Made by a program: the position numbers and the translations under genes. DNA of 34,136 nucleotides from NS-12 sp045403215 (GTDB taxonomy: Bacteria > Nitrospirota > Nitrospiria > Nitrospirales > NS-4): the NCBI GenBank assembly GCA_045403215.1, contig JAXIOW010000054.1, positions 1-34,136 on the forward strand, read 5' to 3'. The notes beneath the pieces are model-generated. The model saw nothing but the letters and a program-made list of their open reading frames with translations. It searched no databases and was not told the DNA's origin. This document shows positions 22,835 through 29,907 of the stretch, one piece after another; positions within the stretch are counted from its first letter, which is position 1, and every line of letters starts with the position of its first letter.

Positions 22835-23767
22835 TTAGATCAGGTCCCGCAGACTACCTGGATACCAACCAGTCATGCTGTCCGCATCAGGAGCGGGTGT
22901 GGAGCCTGTGACACACGGTGCGAATTCTCGTAGAAGCCGGTTGACGCCCTCATTCCAACCCGTGGGCCCGACTCCCGGGAGCCGCATGAGGCTTTTAAGA
23001 GCGACCCCCTCCGCGTAACCACCTTCCGGTCGCTCGACGAGAAACGGCCGATCGACGATTTCCAGCATGGGCAAGTCGTTAAGACTGTTGCCGATGCCGG
23101 CTGTGGAGACCGGCCCCCATTCTTTACGATAGAACTCAATCAAGAGCCGGCAGGCCTTACCCTTGTCCGTACATCCCACAAGGTGATAGAACCGGCCTCC
23201 CGGTATGACGGCCAGGCCGAGCTGTTGGGCCGCTTGCCGGATACTTTCGAGCGACATGGGAGCACCTTTGATCAGGAACGGCTCGTCGTATTCACGTTGC
23301 CGCGCCCGTCCGGCATCTCGATGAGCAAGCCCTGTCACGCGCGCGATCTCCCCAACCCTCATATCTCCAAAGCCAACCAGGGCCACGCCAAGCGTTCTCT
23401 TGATAAGGCGGAACGCTTCCCGTAGTCGTGGATAGGGAACACCCAATTCGATCACGCGACACCCGTCTCGGCGGCGTGAGCAGGGCATGGGCGTTTTGAA
23501 ATAGCCGTCCGGAACATACAAGGCGCCCCCGCTCTCGACGATGAAAGGGTCCTTATTACCCAGTTCCTTGCGGAGGCACTCGACCTCGGCCCGGGTCTTG
23601 CTGGTGCAGATGACTAGCGGGATCGCGTGGGCGCGGAGTCGGTCCAGCGCCGGGCGAGCGGCATCGTACCGATAGGTGTCCGCATCGAGCAGCGTCCCGT
23701 CAAGGTCGGTGAACAAAACCAAGCTGGGAAAAGCCGGCGCAGATTGGTCTCGAGTCAAACCCCCCAT
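22835..23767 (-). CDS. HAD phosphatase, mannosyl/glucosyl-3-phosphoglycerate phosphatase type
   Basis: This 310-residue HAD subclass IIB enzyme probably dephosphorylates the GpgS product to glucosylglycerate. Motif I is FTDLDGTLLDADT (Asp21, Asp23) and motif II is VICTSKTRAEVE. IVESGGALYVP and YDEPF, typical of the MPGP branch, follow, and the late motif is GIGNSLNDLPML. I chose ATG 23767, with GAAGG 7-10 bases upstream; a TTG two codons earlier is less likely. It is the first gene of the solute operon. It could also act on the product of the GT20 enzyme at the far end of the operon, because no OtsB is present. Confidence 0.87.
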   Translation of the reverse strand: MGGLTRDQSAPAFPSLVLFTDLDGTLLDADTYRYDAARPALDRLRAHAIPLVICTSKTRAEVECLRKELGNKDPFIVESGGALYVPDGYFKTPMPCSRRRDGCRVIELGVPYPRLREAFRLIKRTLGVALVGFGDMRVGEIARVTGLAHRDAGRARQREYDEPFLIKGAPMSLESIRQAAQQLGLAVIPGGRFYHLVGCTDKGKACRLLIEFYRKEWGPVSTAGIGNSLNDLPMLEIVDRPFLVERPEGGYAEGVALKSLMRLPGVGPTGWNEGVNRLLREFAPCVTGSTPAPDADSMTGWYPGSLRDLI

Positions 23768-23805
23768 AGCCAACCTTCGTCGGACAAGAATAGCACAAAT
23801 TTACT

Positions 23806-23840
23806 GCTGCCGCATCTCGCGAACCACAAGACGCGGCAGC
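23806..23840. promoter_or_regulatory. Inverted repeat upstream of the solute operon
   Basis: GCTGCCGC (23806-23813) and GCGGCAGC (23833-23840) are an exact 8-bp inverted repeat separated by 19 bases, about 40 bases before the phosphatase start. On the minus strand it is followed by AGTAAATTTG rather than a T run, so an operator or attenuator is as likely as a terminator of the upstream small gene. Confidence 0.3.
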
Positions 23841-23878
23841 ACGGACGGCCACCAGAGACGCACCCCTTTCAGACGCGC

Positions 23879-24229
23879 TTAGCTTCTCGGCTCGGGTGCG
23901 GGCTTGGGGGCGGGATTGTTCTTGACGACCTTCAGGACCTTCCCCTGCTCGTCCAATTCGACACTGACCTGGTCGCCTTTGGTGAGTCCTCGAATGACTT
24001 CCGGGTTCGAGACCGGGAAGGACACCTTCTTACCCATGTCGGTCGTGATGGTGATTTTCAAACCGGCCGGATCAACGTCCTCGATCGTGCCGCCCATAAA
24101 CTTGATGACGGTGGGATTCCCTTGGGTCGGCAAGAGCACCGTCTCGGCTTCGATCGCGGGGACCACCATCCCCACCACCAACAGTAGGCTCGCACCCGTG
24201 ATCAAACCGGTCATGATGGAAGCTTTCAT
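23879..24229 (-). CDS. Small exported beta-rich protein of unknown function
   Basis: The product has 116 residues. A probable signal peptide occupies residues 1-28 (positive MKAS start, hydrophobic LITGASLLLVVGMVV, cleavage near IEA). The mature part has a compact beta pattern, GGTIEDVDPAGLKITITTDMGKKVSFPV, then RGLTKGDQVSVELDEQGKVLKVVK, reminiscent of small OB-like periplasmic domains. It ends in a Pro/Ala-rich tail. ATG 24229 has a very strong GGAAAGGAGG upstream. It lies 111 bases before the solute operon on the same strand and behind a candidate sigma54 promoter, so read-through into that operon is possible. I do not know its function. Confidence 0.75.
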   Translation of the reverse strand: MKASIMTGLITGASLLLVVGMVVPAIEAETVLLPTQGNPTVIKFMGGTIEDVDPAGLKITITTDMGKKVSFPVSNPEVIRGLTKGDQVSVELDEQGKVLKVVKNNPAPKPAPEPRS

Positions 24230-24399
24230 GGTGTCATCCTCCTTTCCTTATGTTTTCCCTGCCGACTCACCACCGCGGCAAGGCGTCTTTGCCTCTTTCT
24301 TCTTATGGAGACGCGTGGTGTCATCTCCTGCCCGTTCCTCCCTGTGACGCGAGCAGGACTTGCTAATCCTGCCGATACCGGGCACATGTCGTTCGTTTG

Positions 24400-24415
24400 A
24401 GCAAGGGGGGTGCCA
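24400..24415 (-). promoter_or_regulatory. Candidate sigma54 (RpoN) promoter
   Basis: Read on the minus strand, TGGCAC, five bases, then TTGCT matches the -24/-12 consensus TGGCAC-N5-TTGCW exactly in both blocks and spacing. The predicted start is near 24389, about 160 bases before the exported-protein gene at 24229. The solute operon lies beyond that gene. Activation would need an enhancer-binding protein; none is encoded in the window. Confidence 0.5.
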
Positions 24416-24429
24416 GGCTGGAAATTCTC

Positions 24430-24458
24430 TTGTATCTGGCCACATTGGAACGTACTAT
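24430..24458 (+). promoter_or_regulatory. Possible sigma70 promoter for archease
   Basis: TTGTAT (24430-24435) and TACTAT (24453-24458) are 17 bases apart in an A/T-rich patch. They lie back to back with the sigma54-like site on the other strand. Both hexamers are moderate matches. Confidence 0.27.
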
Positions 24459-24583
24459 CACCGCCTGACTGTAGGCCGTACGTGGGACAATAGAAGGGTT
24501 TGGGAACCAGGGTTTTTGAGAAGGCTGTCCGAACGAATTGATTTTCCGATAGACTAGCGGTGTATGCGTTTCCCTACAGTAAG

Positions 24584-25015
24584 ATGACGGTGGGAGGAGC
24601 AGCTCGCTGGGAGCATTTCTCCCATGAGGCCGACATCGGCGTGCGCGGGATCGGCACGACCCGTGAGGAGGCCTTTGAGCAGGCCGCCCTCGCACTGATC
24701 GCGGTCATCACCGACCCGCAGACCGTCCGCCCGGACCAGCCGATCACGATCACGTGCGAGGCGCCCGACGGCGATCTGCTGCTGGCCGAATGGCTGAATG
24801 CGTTGGTCTACGAGATCGGAACCCGCCGCATGCTGTGGAGTCGGTTCCAGGTCCGCATCGAAGGCCGGCACCTGGTCGCCACCGCCTGGGGCGAACGCAC
24901 CGACATCGCCCGGCATCAGCCGGCTGTGGAAGTCAAAGGCGCCACCTACACGAACCTATCCGTCCGGCAGGAGCCGAACGGCGTCTGGGTGGCGCAGTGC
25001 GTGGTGGACGTGTAG
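24584..25015 (+). CDS. Archease, cofactor of RNA ligase RtcB
   Basis: Archease activates RtcB, which joins RNA 2',3'-cyclic phosphate and 5'-hydroxyl ends in tRNA and RNA repair. The 143-residue protein has the family start RWEHFSHEADIGVRGIGTTREEAFEQAALAL, with the metal-binding histidine and Asp, and then DLLLAEWLNALVYE. A C-terminal KGATYTNLSV and a final VVDV strand follow. I chose ATG 24584 over GTG 24560 because the conserved part begins six residues after it; neither has a strong binding site. It is a single plus-strand gene convergent with the lipoprotein operon. No rtcB gene is in the window. Confidence 0.87.
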   Translation: MTVGGAARWEHFSHEADIGVRGIGTTREEAFEQAALALIAVITDPQTVRPDQPITITCEAPDGDLLLAEWLNALVYEIGTRRMLWSRFQVRIEGRHLVATAWGERTDIARHQPAVEVKGATYTNLSVRQEPNGVWVAQCVVDV

Positions 25016-25033
25016 GGTTCAGAACCGACTGCT

Positions 25034-25717
25034 CTAGGGGAGAGTCGCCGTCCCGAACACAAACTGGAGAAACCGAATGTAGTCCAGCCTGAGCGCAGGC
25101 GGATCGGCCCCGAACATTCCCGCCACCAGGCCGCGCGGCTTCGCGACCACGAATTCCGGACGTTCAAAGACGAGCGTGAAGCGCTGCGGGGCCACCGCCG
25201 CCTCCGGATGGGTCCGGTCATATGCCGGGAGCCCCGGGACGACGTCCACTCGGTTCTGGTAGTTCGCGAGCAAGATCGTCAGCAGCCGGTCCTCCACATA
25301 CAGCGAACCCGTTGTCACGTCGCGGCGATCAGGACCCCGCCGTTTCGCCACGTAAAAGACGATCCGCTCCTGCGCGCCAGTCTTTCCTAAGGCCGCGACC
25401 ATCGCCGGCACCACCTTCGCCAACGTGGGCTCGTCGAAGAGCGGAACGGGCTGGAGGCGTCCCGTGAAAAATTTCTGCAGCCAGTGCGCCTTGAACTCGA
25501 CCTGGACCTTTCCGAGAATAGCCTTCAGGTCATGCTCGGAGAGCTGCACCGGGTGGTTGTAGTCCGCTTCGGCGGCGGGCGCTGCCTGCACCACGACCTC
25601 ATCCTCCACCGGAGGGATGCTGGCACGGTATTCGGGCAAACAGGCCGCCACCTGCACCACCACCACGGCCAGGATGAAACGGTACACGACGCCCAGTCTG
25701 TCAGTCGCATGCGTCAT
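25034..25717 (-). CDS. Probable lipoprotein of unknown function
   Basis: The product has 227 residues. After a hydrophobic stretch (YRFILAVVVVQVAAC) a lipobox-like VAAC suggests lipid attachment at Cys26 and export. The mature protein starts with an acidic/Pro region, then LSEHDLKAILGKVQVEFKAHWL, PLFDEPTLAKVVPAMVAAL, IVFYVAKRRGPDRRDVTTGSLYVED and a C-terminal beta-rich part. I do not recognise a family. Its ATG overlaps the stop of the coiled-coil lipoprotein gene (ATGA). It is the last of eight genes starting with radA, convergent with archease, with an 18-base gap. Confidence 0.75.
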   Translation of the reverse strand: MTHATDRLGVVYRFILAVVVVQVAACLPEYRASIPPVEDEVVVQAAPAAEADYNHPVQLSEHDLKAILGKVQVEFKAHWLQKFFTGRLQPVPLFDEPTLAKVVPAMVAALGKTGAQERIVFYVAKRRGPDRRDVTTGSLYVEDRLLTILLANYQNRVDVVPGLPAYDRTHPEAAVAPQRFTLVFERPEFVVAKPRGLVAGMFGADPPALRLDYIRFLQFVFGTATLP

Positions 25718-26109
25718 GGCGTCTGCTGGCTCTGCACACCCTTGTTCGGCTTCGCCTTTTTTGCGGGCGCCCGTTTCGCCGTACCCGCCTCTTTCGCGGC
25801 AGCGAGCTGGCCTTCCAAGCGGGCGATCCCCTCGGATTTCGTCATCACGAGGTCGTCCATCAACCTCAGCCGCTCTTCGAGGGCCATGACCTGCGCCTCC
25901 ATCTTCTTGGCCTTATCCAGCTCTTGCGCCAGACGTTTCGTTTCCTCGTCCTTCGCCTTCACCTGCAGCTTGAGCTGATCCGCCTGGCGCCGGAGCTCCA
26001 TCACCTGTCTCTCATGCTCCTGTATCATCTCGGCCGTCCCGAAGGCGCAGGCCGACAGCGTGACGAGCAGCATCCCACACAGACCCAACAGGGAAGTTTT
26101 AGCGTTCAT
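25714..26109 (-). CDS. Small coiled-coil lipoprotein
   Basis: The product has 131 residues. A signal peptide ending in the lipobox LSAC (LLGLCGMLLVTLSAC) gives a lipidated Cys21. The mature part is a continuous heptad-type coiled coil from about 28 to 105 (EHERQVMELRRQADQLKLQV and onward), ending in a Lys/Ala/Pro tail. ATG 26109 is chosen because AAAGGAG lies 6 bases upstream and the ATG overlaps the cyclophilin stop (ATGA). The frame is open further upstream, but that stretch is a shadow of the cyclophilin gene. A structural envelope role, like other Lpp-type coiled coils, is possible but unproven. Confidence 0.82.
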   Translation of the reverse strand: MNAKTSLLGLCGMLLVTLSACAFGTAEMIQEHERQVMELRRQADQLKLQVKAKDEETKRLAQELDKAKKMEAQVMALEERLRLMDDLVMTKSEGIARLEGQLAAAKEAGTAKRAPAKKAKPNKGVQSQQTP

Positions 26110-26606
26110 GGGCTCTCCTTTACGGCGATCGTCATCTCGATCCGTTCCAAGGGATTGTCGTTGCCGTCCTTCTTGGCCTTGAGGATGGCGTCCGCGGCCT
26201 CCACCCCACGGACGACTTCGCCGAACACCGTATACTGCCAGTCCAGGCTGCCGCAGTCGTCGGCGCAAATGAAGAACTGGGAGCCCGCGCTGTTGGGATC
26301 ATTGCCGCGCGCCATGGACAGCGTGCCACGGCGATGAGGTCGGCTGTTGAACTCAGCGGGGATCGTGTAGCCGGGGCCGCCGAGCCCGTGCGTGGCCCGG
26401 TTCATGGTCTTGCTGTTCGGATCGCCTCCCTGGATGATCATGAGACCGGGAGGACTGACCCGGTGGAACGTCGTGCCGTTATAAAACCCGACCGCCGTCA
26501 GCTTGAGGAAATTCTCGCAATGGCGCGGGGCCACGTCGAAGTAGAACTTCAACTCGATCTCCCCGTACTTGGTGGAAATGACCGCACGCGTGTCTTTCTT
26601 CGCCAT
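26106..26606 (-). CDS. Cyclophilin-type peptidyl-prolyl cis-trans isomerase
   Basis: The 166-residue protein is a single cyclophilin domain that speeds proline isomerisation. It shows STKYGEIELKFYFDVAPRHCENFLKL, FYNGTTFHRVSPPGLMIIQGGDPN with the catalytic Arg, TLSMARGNDPNSAGSQFFIC and YTVFGEVVRGVEAAD. There is no signal peptide, so it is probably cytoplasmic. I chose ATG 26606; a GTG two codons earlier is possible. It follows the tatC fusion gene by 24 bases and overlaps the next start by four. Confidence 0.94.
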   Translation of the reverse strand: MAKKDTRAVISTKYGEIELKFYFDVAPRHCENFLKLTAVGFYNGTTFHRVSPPGLMIIQGGDPNSKTMNRATHGLGGPGYTIPAEFNSRPHRRGTLSMARGNDPNSAGSQFFICADDCGSLDWQYTVFGEVVRGVEAADAILKAKKDGNDNPLERIEMTIAVKESP

Positions 26607-26630
26607 GCTCACAGGAATCTGACCCGTGCG

Positions 26631-28448
26631 CTAATGCCGGGGAGCGGGGTTGCGCGAGGTGGCGATGCCCTGGTTCGTGGAGAACCAGTGCGCCCCGTAG
26701 TCTTCCGTCTTGAAGACGCCCCCGCTCGTGCCGGCGTACACCGTCTCGTCCTTGCCCACCGCGAAAGACTGGATCGCCCGTTCGGTCAGGCCGTTGTTGA
26801 TCTGAACCCAGGTCTTGCCCTGATCGCTGCTCCGGTACATGCCGACGCCGGTCCCCACAAACCAGGACGACTCGCCGATCACAATCCCCCGGACGGAGGC
26901 GTTCGCCAGTTGCCCGCCGATGATGCGCCAGGTCTCCCCGCGGTCCGTGCTCACGTAGACACCGTTGTCGGCCGTCCCGGCATAGAGGGTCCCCGTCTTG
27001 TCCACGACCAACGAGCGTACGAAATTCGCCGGAAGCTGATCGCGCGGATGCGAGAGCTGTGACGGGGTGAGGCGGGTCCACTGCGCGGCGCCAGCCAGCT
27101 TGCGGTACAGCCCCATCCCCGTGGTTCCGGCGTACATGGCGCCCTGGTGATCCACCACCAGCGCGCGCACCAGGAGATTACTGAGGCCCTGGTTGTCGGC
27201 CACCCATTGCTCTCCGCCGTTCTTCGACCGGTAGACGCCGGACCCCGTGCCGGCGTACAGCACGCCCTGGTGGGTGAGCAACACCCGGGTCTCTAGGCGA
27301 TCCAGGCCGGCATTCACCGGCGTCCAGGATTTGCCCCCGTTCTTGCTCCGGAAGATCCCGCCACGCAGCGTACCCGCGAAGACGGTCTTGTCGGGCGCGA
27401 CCACGACCACGTAGACATAGGGGTCCGTCATCCCCTCATTGACGGCCGTCCAGGTCTTGCCACCGTCTGCGCTCTTGAAGACGCCCTTGCCGAAACTTCC
27501 CGCGTAGACCGTCTGTCCCTCGCCCAACGCCAGCGATTGGATGCTGACGAAGCTCTCCGGGCCGAGCTCTTCCAGCACGCCGCCTGGGCTGAGTTGCGCG
27601 AGCGCGTCCCCATAAGCCACTCCCGCCGCTAGTACGACCGAGAAAAGAATCCTCCTGCCCGCCGTCCCTTCCGGAACCTTGACCGGATCGTCCCTTTCTT
27701 CTGCGGGAGGGACCGGGGGACGACCCAACAGACGCGCGCTTAAGATACCGACTTCATACAGGATGATCAATGGCACCGCCATGAGCAGCAGGTTGAACAG
27801 GTCCGAGGTCGGTGTGAGAATCGCCGCAAGGATGAGATTCACCATGATGGCATGTTTGCGGTACCGCGCCAGGAGATCCGGGGTGACGACCCGCAACCGG
27901 GACAGCAACGTGATCACCAGCGGGAGCTCGAAGGCAAAGCCAAACGTGAGGAGAAACTTTACATTGAAGTCCACGTAAAAGCCCACGCCGAGCTGGGGCA
28001 CCAGCGCCCGGTCGATGCCGAACTGCAGCATGAACTGGAGCGCCAGCGGGACGATCACGAAATTCGCGAAGGACACGCCCATCGCGAAGAAGGCCGAGGC
28101 GATGGCGAGGAACGGCACGATCCAGCGGCGCTCGCCCGGCAACAGGGCCGGCTCGATGAACTTCCACAGGTGGTACAGGAAGACCGGCATGGACAGGGTG
28201 ACGCCCCCCAGCAGCGCCACCTTGATCGCCGCGAAGATGGCTTCCGTCGGCGCGTAGAATATGAGGTCGTCGGGATAGGGTTTTTGGAGCCAGGCGATCA
28301 TCTCGTCGGCATGGGGAAACGTGATGACGCAGGTCACGATGAACGTAAGCCCGCACCAGTAGAGCCGCCGCTTGAGATCGGCGACATGCCGCTGGAGCGG
28401 CGTGCGGACCGGCTCTCCCCGGAGAGCCTCTGCCGAGGCGTTGCCCAT
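26631..28448 (-). CDS. tatC: TatC translocase fused to a Ycf48-like beta-propeller
   Basis: TatC is the receptor of the twin-arginine pathway for folded proteins. Residues 1-245 are a complete six-helix TatC: HVADLKRRLYW, FYAPTEAIFAAIKVALL, FLYHLWKFIEPALLPGERRW, and ILTPTSDLFNLLLMAVPLIILYEVGI. Instead of stopping, the frame continues. A charged linker leads to a signal-peptide-like helix, RRILFSVVLAAGVAYGDALAQ (about 265-285). Then come about 320 residues with seven Asp-box-type repeats (SADGGKTW at 326, SKNGGKSW, SKNGGEQW, a degenerate fourth, STDRGETW, SSDQGKTW, TEDYGAHW), as in sortilin/Ycf48-like propellers. The seventh helix would place the propeller in the periplasm. ATG 28448 starts 8 bases after rimI. 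No tatA/tatB is in the window. Confidence 0.88.
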   Translation of the reverse strand: MGNASAEALRGEPVRTPLQRHVADLKRRLYWCGLTFIVTCVITFPHADEMIAWLQKPYPDDLIFYAPTEAIFAAIKVALLGGVTLSMPVFLYHLWKFIEPALLPGERRWIVPFLAIASAFFAMGVSFANFVIVPLALQFMLQFGIDRALVPQLGVGFYVDFNVKFLLTFGFAFELPLVITLLSRLRVVTPDLLARYRKHAIMVNLILAAILTPTSDLFNLLLMAVPLIILYEVGILSARLLGRPPVPPAEERDDPVKVPEGTAGRRILFSVVLAAGVAYGDALAQLSPGGVLEELGPESFVSIQSLALGEGQTVYAGSFGKGVFKSADGGKTWTAVNEGMTDPYVYVVVVAPDKTVFAGTLRGGIFRSKNGGKSWTPVNAGLDRLETRVLLTHQGVLYAGTGSGVYRSKNGGEQWVADNQGLSNLLVRALVVDHQGAMYAGTTGMGLYRKLAGAAQWTRLTPSQLSHPRDQLPANFVRSLVVDKTGTLYAGTADNGVYVSTDRGETWRIIGGQLANASVRGIVIGESSWFVGTGVGMYRSSDQGKTWVQINNGLTERAIQSFAVGKDETVYAGTSGGVFKTEDYGAHWFSTNQGIATSRNPAPRH

Positions 28449-28456
28449 CGAGACGC

Positions 28457-28708
28457 TCAGGATGACGGGCCGGCCGCCAGGGATCGCTGCTGTTTACACT
28501 GACGGACGATTTCAGCCATCTTGTCCTTGGTCGCAAGCTTATCGAACTGGATGCGCTTTTTGCGCTGTTCCTCCTCGGGGGTCAGGAAATGCAACTTGGT
28601 GAGCTCGGCGAGCTGGTGTTCGAGCCGCTGATGGGACTCCTCCAGCGTTCTGAACTCGGGGTGCTCCTTGCGAACCAAGTCCAAGATGGCCGGGTCTTCG
28701 CTCAGCAT
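28457..28708 (-). CDS. Possible separately translated DUF465 (YdcH-like) protein
   Basis: Within the rimI frame, AAAGGAGG (28716-28723 on the minus strand) lies 7 bases before an ATG at 28708. That is the strongest ribosome binding site in this operon. Translation from there gives an 83-residue protein, the size of free-standing DUF465 proteins, with the EHPEF and DKLATKDK-type helical regions. It may be made as well as, or instead of, the fused form. No stop codon separates it from rimI. Confidence 0.5.
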   Translation of the reverse strand: MLSEDPAILDLVRKEHPEFRTLEESHQRLEHQLAELTKLHFLTPEEEQRKKRIQFDKLATKDKMAEIVRQCKQQRSLAAGPSS

Positions 28709-29176
28709 CGTGTGCCCTCCTTTCTCTAACAGTTCTCGCATCATGATCACCGCATCTTCACGTGGGTGATCGTAATATCCCTTGCGGACGCTCTTCTGGA
28801 CAAACCCGAGCTTCCGGTACATCGCGAGGGCGGCCGTGTTCGACGCCCGGACCTCGAGCAGCGCCGTCCGGGCGCCCTGCGCCGCCGCAGCCATCAGCGC
28901 GTGACGGACCAGCGCCGTGCCAAGACCCTGGCGGCGGACTTGTGGCAGGACCGCCAGGTTCATGATGTGCAGTTCCTCAAAGACCACCCAGAACATGATA
29001 TACCCCAGGAGTTTGTCCGCCCGCAGCACCAGATTCGTCGCGAATGCATTGCCGTGCAACTCGCCGAGGAACATCTTGCGGGTCCAGGGCTCGCTGAACG
29101 ACCGCTGCTCCAGGAGCAGGACCTCATCGAGGTCGCTCTCCTGCATCGGGGGGAGCGTGTATGGTCCATTCAGCAT
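28457..29176 (-). CDS. rimI: RimI-like N-acetyltransferase fused to a DUF465 domain
   Basis: RimI acetylates the N-terminal alanine of ribosomal protein S18. Residues 1-155 are a GNAT domain: FSEPWTRKMFLGEL, the substrate/CoA strand LHIMNLAVLPQVRRQGLGTALV (acetyl-CoA loop QVRRQGLGT), and ALEVRASNTAALAMYRKLGF-like LLEVRASNTAALAMYRKLGF. The frame continues without a stop into a DUF465/YdcH-type helical hairpin (LDLVRKEHPEFRTLEESHQRL to the end). A perfect ribosome binding site and ATG lie inside the junction (see the separate entry), so two products are possible. ATG 29176 overlaps the tsaB stop by one base; GTG 29179 is the alternative. The tsaB-rimI neighbourhood is common. Confidence 0.88.
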   Translation of the reverse strand: MLNGPYTLPPMQESDLDEVLLLEQRSFSEPWTRKMFLGELHGNAFATNLVLRADKLLGYIMFWVVFEELHIMNLAVLPQVRRQGLGTALVRHALMAAAAQGARTALLEVRASNTAALAMYRKLGFVQKSVRKGYYDHPREDAVIMMRELLEKGGHTMLSEDPAILDLVRKEHPEFRTLEESHQRLEHQLAELTKLHFLTPEEEQRKKRIQFDKLATKDKMAEIVRQCKQQRSLAAGPSS

Positions 29177-29907
29177 CACGACGTCAGACGGGCGACCGGC
29201 GATTTGATGAGCCCCTTGTCCCAGTTGATTTCGGCTTCGGTCCGTCGCAGATAGACCGGGACCACCTCCGCCTCCGGTCTCGTGCCCTGGGCGAGCCGTT
29301 TGCGCCCCAGCCGGGCGACGATCGCCGCGGACGGGACTGCGCCGAGCCCGCTCTCGGTCACACAGACCCGCTTTCCAAGCGCCGCCTCGAGCTGCTTGCG
29401 ATAGCGCGCCGCGCCGTTGCCGATCAGATGCACCGGCTGTTCGACATCCGCCAGCGCCTCCTTCACGGCTCCGGGAGCCAGGACGGCATCCGCGCGCAAC
29501 CGCTCGAGGCGCCCGGCCCGGCGCCTGAACACGGCCAGATACACTTCGCCCCTATATGCGTCGAGCAGGGTGCAGATCGTGATCTCCGCGGCCGACTCGT
29601 AGCCTGCAGCCAGCGCTTCCAGCGTGGAGACGCCGACCACCGTCGCGCCGGTCCCGAGCGCGAGGCCTTTCGCCGTCGCCAGGCCGACGCGCAACCCGGT
29701 GAAGGATCCAGGCCCGATCGACACCGCCACCGCGTCGAGATCTTTGGCCGCCACGCCGGCTTTTCGGAGCACGTGGTCCACCGTGGGCAGGAGCAGCCCA
29801 CCGCGCGAGCCTTTCGCGTCATACGACGCCTCGGCCAGGAGGCGATCATCTTCGAGCAGGGCCACGCCTTGGGCAGGGGTCGCGGTCTCGATCGCCAGCA
29901 TGCGCAT
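29176..29907 (-). CDS. tsaB: TsaB, partner in tRNA t6A modification
   Basis: TsaB pairs with TsaD and TsaE to make threonylcarbamoyladenosine at position 37 of ANN-decoding tRNAs. The 243-residue protein starts MRMLAIETAT, followed by GLLLPTVDHVLRKAG, VSIGPGSFTGLRVGLATAKGLA and LLDAYRGEVYLAVF, all typical of the ASKHA-fold TsaB. I chose ATG 29907, which overlaps the upstream stop (ATGA); a longer reading would extend into the lipoprotein gene. TsaD and TsaE are not in the window. Confidence 0.93.
   Translation of the reverse strand: MRMLAIETATPAQGVALLEDDRLLAEASYDAKGSRGGLLLPTVDHVLRKAGVAAKDLDAVAVSIGPGSFTGLRVGLATAKGLALGTGATVVGVSTLEALAAGYESAAEITICTLLDAYRGEVYLAVFRRRAGRLERLRADAVLAPGAVKEALADVEQPVHLIGNGAARYRKQLEAALGKRVCVTESGLGAVPSAAIVARLGRKRLAQGTRPEAEVVPVYLRRTEAEINWDKGLIKSPVARLTS

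Larger units (their letters stand above)
24230..24583. other. Non-coding divergent control region (354 bases)
   Basis: I see no convincing gene here. It separates the minus-strand exported-protein gene from plus-strand archease and holds a candidate promoter for each direction. Other structure includes a 6-bp hairpin GCAGGA / TCCTGC (24353-24358, 24367-24372), which would lie near the 5' end of the sigma54 transcript. GGCAA / TTGCC (24277-24281, 24289-24293) is followed on the plus strand by a pyrimidine tract. A 32-codon basic frame on the minus strand ends on the next gene's start codon, but lacks a spaced ribosome binding site. Confidence 0.5.

Noticed and set aside
24277..24303. GGCAA/TTGCC hairpin followed by a pyrimidine tract as a plus-strand terminator
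   Set aside because: No plus-strand gene ends upstream, the stem is short and the tract is not a T run.
24226..24324. Basic 32-codon frame ending on the start codon of the exported-protein gene
   Set aside because: Its ATG directly abuts the only purine-rich stretch, leaving no spacing, and it resembles no known leader peptide.
26110..26268. Upstream extension of the coiled-coil lipoprotein into the cyclophilin gene
   Set aside because: It would bury the signal peptide and lipobox; AAAGGAG sets the start at 26109.
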